DNA of 24,636 nt from CAMDWQ01 sp964543965 (lineage in GTDB: Bacteria; Omnitrophota; Gorgyraeia; 2-02-FULL-51-18), in the NCBI GenBank assembly GCA_964543965.1, contig CAZJAX010000014.1, forward strand, positions 1-24,636. Reading direction: 5' to 3'. Position 1 is the first letter of the stretch; each line of letters begins with the position of its first letter. This document shows, in pieces, positions 7,637 through 14,778 of the stretch. The notes under the pieces were generated by a model. It was not told where the DNA came from. It saw only the letters and a list, made by a program, of their open reading frames with translations, and made no database searches. The translations under genes were made by a program, and so were the position numbers.

Positions 7637-8875
7637 TCAGACGTATGCGCCCCACAACTTCTTATATGTAAAGTACACTTTTCGCAATTGCCGAAGAAAC
7701 GGACTCGAGCGTCCATCGCCCTGCGACGTGATGCCGCAATATTCCTGCCCCCATCCTGCCGCTCCCACTCCCTGCCTCCCCGTCGTCCCCACCTGCGCCT
7801 GAAGATACGGTTCCCCTGCCTTCCACCATTCGTCCGCCCACTCAAAAGCGAAGCCTCCGAGCGCGTTGCCCATGCCATGCCCGGTACGGTTGTGCCAGAT
7901 ATCGCGCCAGCAGGCTTCATGGTGCCGGGCCTGCTGCCCTTCATCCCAGCCGTTGGCCTGGTCACCGCCGTACTCGGTGATCAGCACGGGCTTGCCGAGA
8001 GATTTCGCCACTTCCTTCCATAGGCCGCCGAACCCTTTGGGTCCGCGGTAGCTGTTGGCGCCGAAGATATCGACGTCAGGGCAGTGTTTTTTGTAATAGA
8101 AGATCATCTGCGTATCGCCGTTCACGATCGCGACCGGATGCATCGGATCCATTTCGTGTATCATTTTGGCCGCGCGGTTCACGAACTTGGCGTAGTCGGC
8201 GGGGTATTTCGCCGCGTTAGTGTTGGTGAACTTCAGGTTGTTCTCATTGCCGAGAAGCCACAGGAGCGTGTAGGGTTCGTTCTTGTGGTCGTCGACCATC
8301 TTCCGCACGCTTTCGAGCATTTTTTCCTGCTGCACCGGATCCCGGTAGTCGGTTCCGTCCTTCCACGAGGCTCCCGAGCCGATCGTGTATGCTCCGAATT
8401 TGTCTCCGACGGCCGTGCGGATGCCATAGGTCTTGAAAAGATCGCGGAGCAGCTTCTTGTTGGTAGACTGATTGGGAAAATCGTTCACATACCAGCGGAT
8501 CGTGTTGACGCCCATACGGCGCATGAGCTCGAAATCGCCGATAGCGGTCTCGGACTCATCACGGCGGTTATTCTTGTTAGCGTCCACCCACGCGTCGTAA
8601 GCGGGGTCACACTGCTTGTTGTTGTCATAGTCGTAGGAGGCCCAGTCCTTGAGCGTGCCTTCGTCGGGACTTTCGCCGACTTTCGTGAACCGATAATCGA
8701 CGCCTCTCACGAAGTATCTTTTTCCGTCGACGAAAAGAGACCAGTGCCCGCTTTTAGAGCGCTGAAGCTCCACGTCCGAGGCGTGAAGCGAAGGCGAGAT
8801 AAGGATAAGGGCAAAATAAAGAACGCCGCTTCGCAGGACATGACGAAGCGGCGCGCAGCCGGACTTAGTTTTCAA
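7637..8875 (-). CDS. Secreted glycoside hydrolase, GH2-type TIM-barrel
   Basis: A 412-residue protein with a signal peptide: basic N-terminus, hydrophobic core GVLYFALILIS, likely cleavage after HAS near residue 33. The mature part begins with a WSLFVDGKRYFVRGVDY segment, as in stand-alone GH2 catalytic domains. MGVNTIRWY marks an early barrel strand. The likely acid/base Glu is in LLGNENN (about residue 212) and the likely nucleophile Glu in LITEYGGD (about 304); both positions match clan GH-A retaining enzymes (GH2/GH5). The substrate is unknown. The start is TTG with AGAGGG just upstream; no later start keeps the signal peptide. A perfect 10-bp inverted repeat followed by a T-rich run lies within the signal-peptide codons. 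It probably acts outside the cytoplasm on a polysaccharide. Confidence 0.85.
   Translation of the reverse strand: MKTKSGCAPLRHVLRSGVLYFALILISPSLHASDVELQRSKSGHWSLFVDGKRYFVRGVDYRFTKVGESPDEGTLKDWASYDYDNNKQCDPAYDAWVDANKNNRRDESETAIGDFELMRRMGVNTIRWYVNDFPNQSTNKKLLRDLFKTYGIRTAVGDKFGAYTIGSGASWKDGTDYRDPVQQEKMLESVRKMVDDHKNEPYTLLWLLGNENNLKFTNTNAAKYPADYAKFVNRAAKMIHEMDPMHPVAIVNGDTQMIFYYKKHCPDVDIFGANSYRGPKGFGGLWKEVAKSLGKPVLITEYGGDQANGWDEGQQARHHEACWRDIWHNRTGHGMGNALGGFAFEWADEWWKAGEPYLQAQVGTTGRQGVGAAGWGQEYCGITSQGDGRSSPFLRQLRKVYFTYKKLWGAYV
8812..8853 (-). terminator. Intrinsic terminator inside the 5' end of the glycoside hydrolase gene
   Basis: On the minus strand, CGCCGCTTCG (8853-8844) and CGAAGCGGCG (8833-8824) form a perfect 10-bp GC-rich stem with a 10-nt loop, followed at once by TTCTTTATTTTG. 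This is the classic rho-independent layout. It lies 35 bp past the stop of the small upstream gene and about 20-50 nt into the hydrolase frame, so it would end the upstream transcript and limit read-through into the hydrolase. Confidence 0.65.
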
Positions 8876-8887
8876 AAAACCCTCTTA

Positions 8888-9262
8888 TTAGACCGTCTTC
8901 CCCTGTTTTCCAGGGAGATCTTCGCCCCCCGGCTTCATGTCTTCCTGAATTTCCTCGGACTGCTTCAGAAACATCGAGGCTTCATCCGGCAGGAGTATCC
9001 ATTCCGGCGTCTGTCCGTCTTCTTCAAAGATCGGGAGAGACCGGGAATATTCGCGTATAAGTTTCTTGGCTTCCTTATCGGTAAGACGGATACCGTCCCA
9101 CAAAATTCTTTTTGCAGAACCGCCGGCCTTGAAAATACCTTCGACGGGATCGAAGAATCCGCTCGCGTAAGCGCCGTTTCTCTGTTTGAGGATGTAGGCG
9201 GGGATGCCGTAATAATCGTAGTGGCCTTCGAGGGATCGTTCGTTCTTTTTGGCATTGCTCAT
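8888..9262 (-). CDS. Small hypothetical protein (124 aa)
   Basis: I do not recognise a family. The protein is acidic and soluble with no signal peptide or membrane segment. Its middle contains GHYDYYGIPAYIL and GAYASGFFDPVEGIFKAGG, and the C-terminus is Glu/Gln/Lys-rich. I chose the ATG at 9262 because AAGGAG lies six bases upstream (9269-9274). The frame is open to an earlier ATG at 9313, but that adds 17 residues without a ribosome site. A near-consensus promoter lies 80-105 bp upstream, and a strong terminator follows the gene, so it is probably a single-gene, well-expressed transcript. What it does is unknown. Confidence 0.75.
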   Translation of the reverse strand: MSNAKKNERSLEGHYDYYGIPAYILKQRNGAYASGFFDPVEGIFKAGGSAKRILWDGIRLTDKEAKKLIREYSRSLPIFEEDGQTPEWILLPDEASMFLKQSEEIQEDMKPGGEDLPGKQGKTV

Positions 9263-9339
9263 GGGTGTCTCCTTAGAGTTGCCGGCGTTTGATGTGACGG
9301 GACCGCATGCCAAACGTAAAAATTTTCACTTTCATTCGT

Positions 9340-9367
9340 ACTATATCACGCGCGCAACCAATGTCAA
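9340..9367 (-). promoter_or_regulatory. Strong sigma70-type promoter for the small gene 8888-9262
   Basis: On the minus strand TTGACA (9367-9362) is an exact -35 consensus. After 16 bases comes TATAGT (9345-9340), a good -10. Transcription would start near 9333, leaving a leader of about 70 nt with AAGGAG before the ATG. The -35 lies only four bases past the hemW stop. Confidence 0.7.
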
Positions 9368-9370
9368 TAC

Positions 9371-10510
9371 TCACTGCGCCGACAATTCCGAAAAAACAGT
9401 CTCCGCAAACAATTGACCGTGTTCCGTGAGCCGGATCTTTCCATTTTTATTTTCTACGAGGCCTTTTTTCACGAGACCGGAGACAGAATCTTTGCGCTCG
9501 CGGAGAAAATTCCTGAATTTTGAGGCCGGGACGCCTTCGGTCTTTCTCAGAGCCAGGAGAAAGCTTTCGGTCTCCTTCTTTTCGGCGCTCAAGATCTCTT
9601 CCTCACATGCCGACCAATCGCCAGCTTCGGACTTTCTCATGTATTCATCAAAACTCGAAGAGCCGCGGTAGCGGCGGCCGCCCAGATATGAAAACGCTCC
9701 AGGCCCGAGGCCGAGATATTCCTGATTGGCCCAATAGATCAGGTTGTGAGAGGATTCGCGGGCCGGCTTGGCATAGCTCAAAAGCTCGTAGTGGCGAAAA
9801 CCGTGCGTCTTAAGGAATTTGCGCGCGTAAGTAAGCATCTCCAGCTGCGCTTCCTCAGGCGGCAGAACGAGCTGACCCTTTTCGCTGCGGCGGCCGAATA
9901 CGGTCCCGCTCTCGACGACAAGCTCATAGAGCGATACATGCTCAGGGTCCAGGCGGGCGGTCTCCTGGAGCGTGTGCTTCACGTCGTCGAGCGTCTCCCC
10001 GGGCAGAGAAAGCATGAGGTCCACGCTGATGTTCCTGAAGCCTTCGCGGCGCAGGATATTAAAGGAGGTGCGGATCTCTGCGGCGCCGTGGGCGCGGTTG
10101 AGCGACGCGAGCGTCCGGTCATGAAACGTCTGCACGCCCAGGCTCACGCGGTTCACACCCGCTGAGCGGAGAAATCGCGCCTTGGCGGGGGTCAGGTCGC
10201 CCGGGTTGGCCTCCAGCGTGACCTCGATGTTCTTTCTGAAGCGGAAATAGCGGCGCAGCACGGAAAAGACGCGCTCCAAGTCTTCCGCCGCGAGCGCCGA
10301 AGGAGTGCCGCCGCCGAGATAGAGGGTGTCGAAACTCTTCGAGCGCAGAACCGGGGCTGCATGAGCGGCCTCCTTTTCGAAAAGTTCCAGAAATTTTTCT
10401 TCTTTCGGGCGGACGCCCGCGCCCGTCACGACAAAATTGCAGTAGTGGCACTTTTTCAGGCAGAACGGGATATGGACGTAGAATCCTAGCATGTCCAAAT
10501 TATAGCTCAT
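9371..10510 (-). CDS. hemW: HemW-like radical SAM protein (haem chaperone family)
   Basis: A 379-residue protein. FYVHIPFCLKKCHYCNF gives the CxxxCxxC cluster site followed by Asn-Phe, the HemW form; true HemN has a further Cys there. YLGGGTPS, VTLEANPGDLT, VNRVSLGVQTF and VDLMLSLPGET follow in the order usual for the coproporphyrinogen-oxidase-like radical SAM family. The C-terminal part (residues about 300-375) is the HemN_C winged-helix region. HemW binds haem and a 4Fe-4S cluster and is thought to deliver haem; it does not replace coproporphyrinogen dehydrogenase. The ATG at 10510 has AGAGGG about 12 bases upstream, rather far; a second ATG at 10492 lacks any ribosome site. Confidence 0.92.
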   Translation of the reverse strand: MSYNLDMLGFYVHIPFCLKKCHYCNFVVTGAGVRPKEEKFLELFEKEAAHAAPVLRSKSFDTLYLGGGTPSALAAEDLERVFSVLRRYFRFRKNIEVTLEANPGDLTPAKARFLRSAGVNRVSLGVQTFHDRTLASLNRAHGAAEIRTSFNILRREGFRNISVDLMLSLPGETLDDVKHTLQETARLDPEHVSLYELVVESGTVFGRRSEKGQLVLPPEEAQLEMLTYARKFLKTHGFRHYELLSYAKPARESSHNLIYWANQEYLGLGPGAFSYLGGRRYRGSSSFDEYMRKSEAGDWSACEEEILSAEKKETESFLLALRKTEGVPASKFRNFLRERKDSVSGLVKKGLVENKNGKIRLTEHGQLFAETVFSELSAQ

Positions 10511-10643
10511 TCCCCGGTATTTCCCTCTAGGCCTCCTCGAGGGGGATTTTTGAAAATACTTCCCCTTTAGAGGCTTTTATGATAGATATATTGGGTCAGT
10601 TTCAGACGGACGATTCATTATTTTCAACAAAGGGAGAAACAAC
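10511..10643. promoter_or_regulatory. Divergent intergenic region between hemW and the SWIB gene
   Basis: These 133 bases must drive both genes. The plus strand has TTGAAA and, further on, TATGATAGATATATT, but the spacing between them is longer than ideal, so no exact promoter is called. Near the hemW side, CCCTC...GAGGG around the palindrome CCTCGAGG is followed by ATTTTTG on the plus strand and could act as a weak hairpin or operator. Confidence 0.35.
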
Positions 10644-10901
10644 GTGGCCGTTAAAAAAGCAAATGCAGCATTCATGAAACCTCTTCAACCCAGCGATGCG
10701 CTCGGCAAGGTCGTCGGAACCAAAGCCCTTCCCCGCACCCAGGTTGTCAAGAAGCTCTGGGAATACATCAAGAAGAACAATCTCCAGGACAAGAAGAACC
10801 GCCGCAACATCAACGCCGACGCCAACCTCAAGCCGATCTTCGGCAAGGCGACGGTTTCGATGTTCGAAATGACGAAGCTCGTTTCCAAGCACCTGTCATA
10901 A
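10644..10901 (+). CDS. SWIB/MDM2-domain protein
   Basis: An 85-residue basic protein. Nearly the whole chain is one SWIB domain: MKPLQPSDALGKVVG, then LPRTQVVKKLWEYIKKNNLQD, the KNRRNINAD loop, LKPIFGK, and the closing helix MFEMTKLVSKHLS. Bacterial SWIB proteins occur in Chlamydiae, Planctomycetes and Omnitrophota and are proposed to act on chromatin or topoisomerase; their role is not settled. The start is GTG with AAGGGAG seven bases upstream. A strong terminator follows directly, so the gene is probably a single-gene transcript. Confidence 0.92.
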   Translation: MAVKKANAAFMKPLQPSDALGKVVGTKALPRTQVVKKLWEYIKKNNLQDKKNRRNINADANLKPIFGKATVSMFEMTKLVSKHLS

Positions 10902-10916
10902 TCGAAGAATAAATTT

Positions 10917-10954
10917 AAACCCCGTCCGCTTACAAAGCGGGCGGGGTTTTTATT
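10917..10954. terminator. Strong bidirectional intrinsic terminator
   Basis: Bases 10917-10931 pair with 10935-10949 to give a 15-bp stem with one G-T pair and a 3-base loop, closed by A/T pairs, followed by TTTTTATTTT on the plus strand. On the minus strand the same stem is followed by TTTAAATTTATT. It therefore serves both the SWIB gene and the convergent DUF2203 operon. Confidence 0.9.
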
Positions 10955-10977
10955 TTGTCCGGATTTTTAAAAAGGGT

Positions 10978-11352
10978 CTACTGCAGGAGTTCTTTGGGTA
11001 TCGGCTGGCGCCCTGCGAAGCCGGACTCCAGGTCGTGATAGAACATCACGCGGTCCTCGTTGCTCTTCCAGCAGAGCAATGCCTCTTCGCCCCGTATCAT
11101 CGCCGGAAAATCCACCAGCCCCTCGGAAAAGTTCCAGTCCCTGTAAGAGCAGCCGAGAGATTCGAGCTCGTCAAAAAGCTCGTCCAGCACGTCCATCAGG
11201 CGGTTGACCTCCGGGTCTTCCTCAGGCTTTTCGATCTTCACCGACAGCGCTCGTATCGACTGCCCCGTGGTCAGGATGTCGGAGACGATCTTCTTCACCA
11301 GCGGAAGCATCTTATTGGCTTCAGACGGCGTGAAATAACGGGTCTGGGTCAT
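10978..11352 (-). CDS. DUF2203 family protein
   Basis: A 124-residue soluble protein. The opening RYFTPSEANKMLPLVKKIV, the helical middle, and the later LVDFPAMIRGEEALLCWK with FYHDLESGFAGRQPI are the conserved landmarks of DUF2203. The family is widespread and has no known biochemical role. Its ATG lies one base after the stop of the upstream gene, so the two are translationally coupled, and the pair probably ends at the terminator near 10917-10954. Confidence 0.88.
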   Translation of the reverse strand: MTQTRYFTPSEANKMLPLVKKIVSDILTTGQSIRALSVKIEKPEEDPEVNRLMDVLDELFDELESLGCSYRDWNFSEGLVDFPAMIRGEEALLCWKSNEDRVMFYHDLESGFAGRQPIPKELLQ

Positions 11353-11353
11353 C

Positions 11354-12001
11354 TTACTTCTGGTAATCCTCTAGGACTTCGATCAGCTCATCGAGTTTTT
11401 TCAGCACTTTCGGCGGGATGTCGAGGAGAGAGATGCCGTTCTTATAGTTCGCCAGGTAGAGCGAGAGTTTTTTCAGCTGAGCGTTCTTGTCGTCCGTCAC
11501 GGACGCAGACTTCTTGTCGCCCGCCTTCAGCAGGTACTTGATCTTCTTTTTAACCTCGGCGTCTTCCTTGCCCTCTTCGAGGATATCCTGACGCAGGTCG
11601 TCGTACTGGTCTTCGGAGATCTTCTCGTTCTCGTGCGCCAGGCGCAGGGAGTTGACGGCTTCGAAGCTCGGGATACGGTCCGGCTTCCTCTGCTCCATCG
11701 CGTCCTCGCGGACGAACGACGGCTCTTCTTTTTCCAGGAAGGAGTAGGACTTGAGAAGTTTGACGGCCGTTGCCTGGCGGATACCGATCTCCTTCGCACA
11801 GTACGCCTCGAATGTCAGATGACCCCAGTCACGGTAAAGCTTGTCTTTGTAGACGGTGAAAAGGTACTGTCCGAGCTGTATCCAGGAGCTTTTGAAGCTT
11901 TTGGCGGCGCCGAGCACCTGGTAGCGGAAAGATTCGGGTTCGAGCTTGCCCATACGTTCTTCGATATTATGGATGGATTTGTTTTTATCTGCGGGACTCA
12001 T
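11354..12001 (-). CDS. Hypothetical protein with helix-turn-helix-like segment
   Basis: A 215-residue, charged, mainly alpha-helical protein without signal or membrane segment. Residues about 20-100 hold FRYQVLGAAKSFKSSWIQLG, then LTFEAYCAKEIGIRQATAVKLLKSYSFL, where the last stretch could form a helix-turn-helix. The C-terminal third is Lys/Glu-rich and ends in a helical LDIPPKVLKKLDELIEVLEDY. The pattern recalls DUF3102-like phage and plasmid proteins, but I cannot assign a family. There is no ribosome site; TAAAAT lies seven bases before the ATG, which suggests a leaderless transcript. It is coupled to the DUF2203 gene. Confidence 0.8.
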   Translation of the reverse strand: MSPADKNKSIHNIEERMGKLEPESFRYQVLGAAKSFKSSWIQLGQYLFTVYKDKLYRDWGHLTFEAYCAKEIGIRQATAVKLLKSYSFLEKEEPSFVREDAMEQRKPDRIPSFEAVNSLRLAHENEKISEDQYDDLRQDILEEGKEDAEVKKKIKYLLKAGDKKSASVTDDKNAQLKKLSLYLANYKNGISLLDIPPKVLKKLDELIEVLEDYQK

Positions 12002-12008
12002 GGCGGTT

Positions 12009-12014
12009 ATTTTA
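12009..12014 (-). promoter_or_regulatory. -10 box for a probable leaderless start of the gene at 12001
   Basis: TAAAAT ends seven bases before the ATG and begins within one base of the stop of the acyltransferase gene. No clear -35 is seen. The 20 bases at 11998-12017 match 12779-12798 at 18 positions, and both run from TGATAAAAT to the ATGA of a start, which supports function. Confidence 0.45.
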
Positions 12015-12782
12015 TCACGACTCGCTCTTTAAGGCTTCACGTCTTTCGGCGCGCAGGTCCCTCACGGGGTTTCCTCCCCAGACGCCCCTCGGAGGGATCT
12101 TGGTGCCTTTAGGCACGAGACTGCAAGGCGCGATCGAAGCGCCGTCGCCGATCTCGACGCCGGGCATGATGACGGAGCTTAAGCCTATCGAGACGCCGTT
12201 TCCGATCTTGGTCGGCGCGAGCTTGAGAAAACCGCGCTCGGAAGCGTGACAGATGAGCGCTACTCCGCCGCCGATCAGCACATCGTCGCCGATCTCAAGC
12301 ATGGAGAGGTCGGCCAGGCCCGCGGTGTTGACGTTCACGCGCTCGCCCACTTTGGCGCCCATGAGACGGTAAAAAAGGATCTGGAACGGCGAAAGACGGA
12401 AGATGTCGAGAAAAGCGCTGTTGGCCACAAGGATCATCGTGCTGTAGCCGAGCCAGTCCAGGGCTTCTTTCGAATGGATGGGATAGAGTCCCGGCGCGAT
12501 ACGGTAGCGGAAAATATTCTTCACGGCCACGCACAGGAAGATCAGCACCGCCCCGAAAAAAAAGTAGCCGAAAGGCAGAGCGAAGGAAAAAGCGAGGATC
12601 TTGAGCGGCACGCCGTAAGGCCCCATGAACTGCCAGATCGAATAGAGGAAATAGATCATGGGGAAAAGGCTGACGCCCAGCACCGCGAAGGCCAGAAAGT
12701 GTAGAAAAAGGATATGACGCTCGAAGCGCGCGAGATCGCGCTTGGCTTTGACCGCCTTGTCTTCCGTACGGGTTTCTGTCAT
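12015..12782 (-). CDS. Membrane-anchored left-handed beta-helix acyltransferase
   Basis: A 255-residue protein. Two or three hydrophobic segments span residues about 24-90 and a shorter one lies near 105-125. The C-terminal half (about 130-245) is a hexapeptide-repeat helix: VGERVNVNTAGLADLSMLEIGDDVLIGGGV, then IGNGVSIGLSSVIMPGVEIGDGASIAPCSLVPKG, ending with the usual GNPVR cap. Such proteins transfer acetyl or other acyl groups to sugars or envelope lipids; the N-terminal membrane part resembles that of Pls-like proteins joined to LbH domains. I chose the ATG at 12782 because TAAAAT lies seven bases before it; an ATG at 12791 would lie within the -10 region. The divergent partner is the fabL-glycosyltransferase pair, which fits an envelope role. 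Confidence 0.85.
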   Translation of the reverse strand: MTETRTEDKAVKAKRDLARFERHILFLHFLAFAVLGVSLFPMIYFLYSIWQFMGPYGVPLKILAFSFALPFGYFFFGAVLIFLCVAVKNIFRYRIAPGLYPIHSKEALDWLGYSTMILVANSAFLDIFRLSPFQILFYRLMGAKVGERVNVNTAGLADLSMLEIGDDVLIGGGVALICHASERGFLKLAPTKIGNGVSIGLSSVIMPGVEIGDGASIAPCSLVPKGTKIPPRGVWGGNPVRDLRAERREALKSES

Positions 12783-12789
12783 GGCCGTC

Positions 12790-12795
12790 ATTTTA
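12790..12795 (-). promoter_or_regulatory. -10 box for a probable leaderless start of the acyltransferase gene
   Basis: TAAAAT (12795-12790) is followed by seven bases and the ATG at 12782, the same geometry as at 12001. It overlaps TATGAT three bases upstream, another possible -10. A GGGGC-AA-GCCCC inverted repeat (12807-12818) lies where a -35 or operator would be. Confidence 0.45.
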
Positions 12796-12811
12796 TCATA
12801 TCGGCGGGGGC

Positions 12812-12840
12812 TTGCCCCAGTCCTGAATGAATGCTACATT
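12812..12840 (+). promoter_or_regulatory. Promoter of the fabL-glycosyltransferase pair (leaderless)
   Basis: TTGCCC (12812-12817), a 17-base spacer and TACATT (12835-12840) form a plausible sigma70-type promoter. The ATG follows after six bases, so transcription should begin at or beside the start codon. The -35 shares bases with the GGGGC inverted repeat that also faces the divergent acyltransferase gene. Confidence 0.5.
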
Positions 12841-12846
12841 AAGGCC

Positions 12847-13590
12847 ATGCCGGACAAATTTTTATTCATCAGCGGCGGTTCCCGCGGTATCGGACGCTCC
12901 ATCGTGCTCTCGCAGGCTCAGAAAGGCCTGACCGTGTTCGTGAATTTCCTGCGGGACGAGGAGTCCGCCGAGGCTCTCAAAAAAGAAGCCGAGAAAAAGG
13001 GAGCTCGTGTTCTCCTGCTGCAAGGCAATGTCGGCGAACCGGAAGCCGTGCAGGCAATGTTCGCCGAGGTTAAAAAAGAGACCGCGCGCCTCGACTCCCT
13101 CGTACACAGCGCGGCCCTGGGAGTCTTCAAGCCCGTGCACCAGCTGCGGGTCAAAGACTGGGACATCTCCCTCGATATCAACGCCAAGGCGTTTTTGCTG
13201 CTGGCTCAAGGCGCGCTGCCGCTGATGAAGGAGCGCGGCGGAAAAATGATCGCCATCTCAAGCCTCGGGGCCGGCCTCTATACGCCCAACTACGGCGCCA
13301 TCGGCATCTCGAAAGCTGCGCTCGAAAACCTCGTACGGTACCTGGCCGTAGAACTCTCGCCCTATAAGATCCATGTCAACGCCGTATCCGGCGGTCTCAT
13401 CGAGACCGACTCGCTGAAAATGTTCCCCGATTTCGAGACGATGAAAAAGCAGTACCTGGCGCGCACGCCCGCGGGCCGTCTCGGCGCGCCCGAGGACCTG
13501 TCTAAGATCGTGGATTTCCTGCTTGGGCCCGGATCCGACTGGATCAGCGGACAGACGCTCGTCGCTGACGGCGGCTACTCGCTGTCTTGA
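12847..13590 (+). CDS. fabL: FabL-like enoyl-[acyl-carrier-protein] reductase (SDR family)
   Basis: A 247-residue short-chain dehydrogenase. The cofactor loop is GGSRGIG (about 10-16). The catalytic region reads AISSLGAGLYTPNYGAIGISKAALENL, where Tyr and Lys are separated by six residues. This Y-x6-K spacing marks enoyl-ACP reductases, whereas ketoreductases have Y-x3-K. RYLAVELSPYKIHVNAVSGGLIETDSL and TPAGRLGAPEDL...GQTLVADGG closely follow Bacillus FabL. The enzyme would reduce trans-2-enoyl-ACP with NADPH in the last step of fatty-acid elongation. The frame is open further upstream (to 12742), but the ATG at 12847 starts at the beta-strand FLFISGG and sits right behind a promoter. The stop overlaps the next gene's TTG start. 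Confidence 0.82.
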   Translation: MPDKFLFISGGSRGIGRSIVLSQAQKGLTVFVNFLRDEESAEALKKEAEKKGARVLLLQGNVGEPEAVQAMFAEVKKETARLDSLVHSAALGVFKPVHQLRVKDWDISLDINAKAFLLLAQGALPLMKERGGKMIAISSLGAGLYTPNYGAIGISKAALENLVRYLAVELSPYKIHVNAVSGGLIETDSLKMFPDFETMKKQYLARTPAGRLGAPEDLSKIVDFLLGPGSDWISGQTLVADGGYSLS

Positions 13591-14774
13591 CGGACTTTTT
13601 CCAGGCTTTTCTGCAGGCTCACGCCCTGCCGCTGTACTTAGGCGCCGTGTTCCTCGTCTGGACACGCCGCATTTTCTGGGTTCGCAGCCTCGGCCAAAAA
13701 AATCCTCCGATCGAAAAGGTCGCCTTCCCCCCGCGCGACGACATGAAAGTTTCCGTCATCGTGCCGGCAAAGAACGAAGAAAAGAACATCGGAAACTGCC
13801 TCGGCCATCTCTTCAAACAATACTACAAGAACATGGAGATCATCGTCGTCGACGACCGGTCCACCGACCGCACGCCGCACCTGCTTGAAAATTTTAAAAA
13901 ACTCTCGCTCGTCCCATTCCGCATCGTCACGATCGAGAAGCTGCCCCCGGGTTGGACAGGGAAAAACCACGCGATGACCGCGGGCGCCAAGGCTGCTAGC
14001 GGCCAATGGCTGCTCTTCACGGATGCGGATACGACGCACGAGCCTGAGTCGGTCGGCTCGGCGCTTAAAACTGCGGTCGGAAAACAGATCGATCTCCTGA
14101 CGCTGTCGCCTGTCACGGAGTCACGCAGTTATTGGGAACAAACCGTGCAGCCTCTGGCGTTCGGAAGCCTCGCGCTCTCGGTCAACAGCGAAAAGGTCAA
14201 TGACCCCAAGAGCCGCGTCGTCCTGGCCAACGGCCAGTACATCCTTGTGAAGAAATCGGTCTATGAGGCGGTGGGCGGCAACGAAGCCGTCAGATCAGAA
14301 GTCGTGGAAGACGTGGAACTCGCCAAAAAAGTGAAAGCGGCGGGATATACGCTGCGCTTTTTAAACGGCACCCAGCTTTATTCGACGCGCATGTACAGCA
14401 GTCTTAAGGAGATCAAGACGGGCTGGACACGCATCTTCACTTATTTATTCAATAAGAACGTGTTCGCGATCGCTCACAAGATCCTGCTGTTTGCCGTGAT
14501 GTCGCTGGGCCCGTTCGCGGCGCTTTTTTATGAGCTGTTCTTGAAATTTACGGGTTCGGCAGGCTTTGACGCGCTCGCCTATTATCTGAGCTGGGCCGTC
14601 TGCGGCTGGATCGTCGTGATCCGATTCATCGGAAACCGGCTATTGAAATGCAACCCCTGGTACGCGCTCCTGCACCCTCTGGGGTCGCTCGTGATGGTCT
14701 GGATCCTCTCGGCCTGCGTCTGGCGCGTCCTCTTCAACCGTCCTTCGGTCTGGCGCGGGGATCTTCACAAATAG
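13587..14774 (+). CDS. Membrane glycosyltransferase, family GT2 (CruC/CrtQ-like)
   Basis: A 395-residue protein. An N-terminal hydrophobic helix (about 10-30) is followed by a GT-A domain: VSVIVPAKNEEKNI, EIIVVDDRSTDRT, LLFTDADTTHEP (the metal-binding DxD) and VVEDVELAKKVKAAGY (the ED motif with the catalytic Asp). Two to three membrane helices close the chain (about 295-385). The layout matches glycosyltransferases of the hydroxychlorobactene/diaponeurosporenoate type, but the acceptor here is unknown and could equally be a lipid. The TTG start overlaps the fabL stop (TTGA), so the two are coupled. A lipid-linked sugar product would fit its neighbours. The gene ends four bases from the convergent MFS gene. 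Confidence 0.88.
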   Translation: MTDFFQAFLQAHALPLYLGAVFLVWTRRIFWVRSLGQKNPPIEKVAFPPRDDMKVSVIVPAKNEEKNIGNCLGHLFKQYYKNMEIIVVDDRSTDRTPHLLENFKKLSLVPFRIVTIEKLPPGWTGKNHAMTAGAKAASGQWLLFTDADTTHEPESVGSALKTAVGKQIDLLTLSPVTESRSYWEQTVQPLAFGSLALSVNSEKVNDPKSRVVLANGQYILVKKSVYEAVGGNEAVRSEVVEDVELAKKVKAAGYTLRFLNGTQLYSTRMYSSLKEIKTGWTRIFTYLFNKNVFAIAHKILLFAVMSLGPFAALFYELFLKFTGSAGFDALAYYLSWAVCGWIVVIRFIGNRLLKCNPWYALLHPLGSLVMVWILSACVWRVLFNRPSVWRGDLHK

Positions 14775-14778
14775 CTCT

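Noticed and set aside
8084..9292. A 402-codon plus-strand open frame
   Set aside because: It is antisense to the glycoside hydrolase and the small gene, spans both plus their gap, and reads as a Val/Arg/His-rich sequence with no family match.
9263..9313. Upstream ATG at 9313 for the small gene
   Set aside because: No ribosome site there, while ATG 9262 has AAGGAG at six bases.
12742..12846. Earlier start for the FabL-like gene
   Set aside because: It would add 35 residues before the Rossmann strand and would place the promoter inside the coding region.
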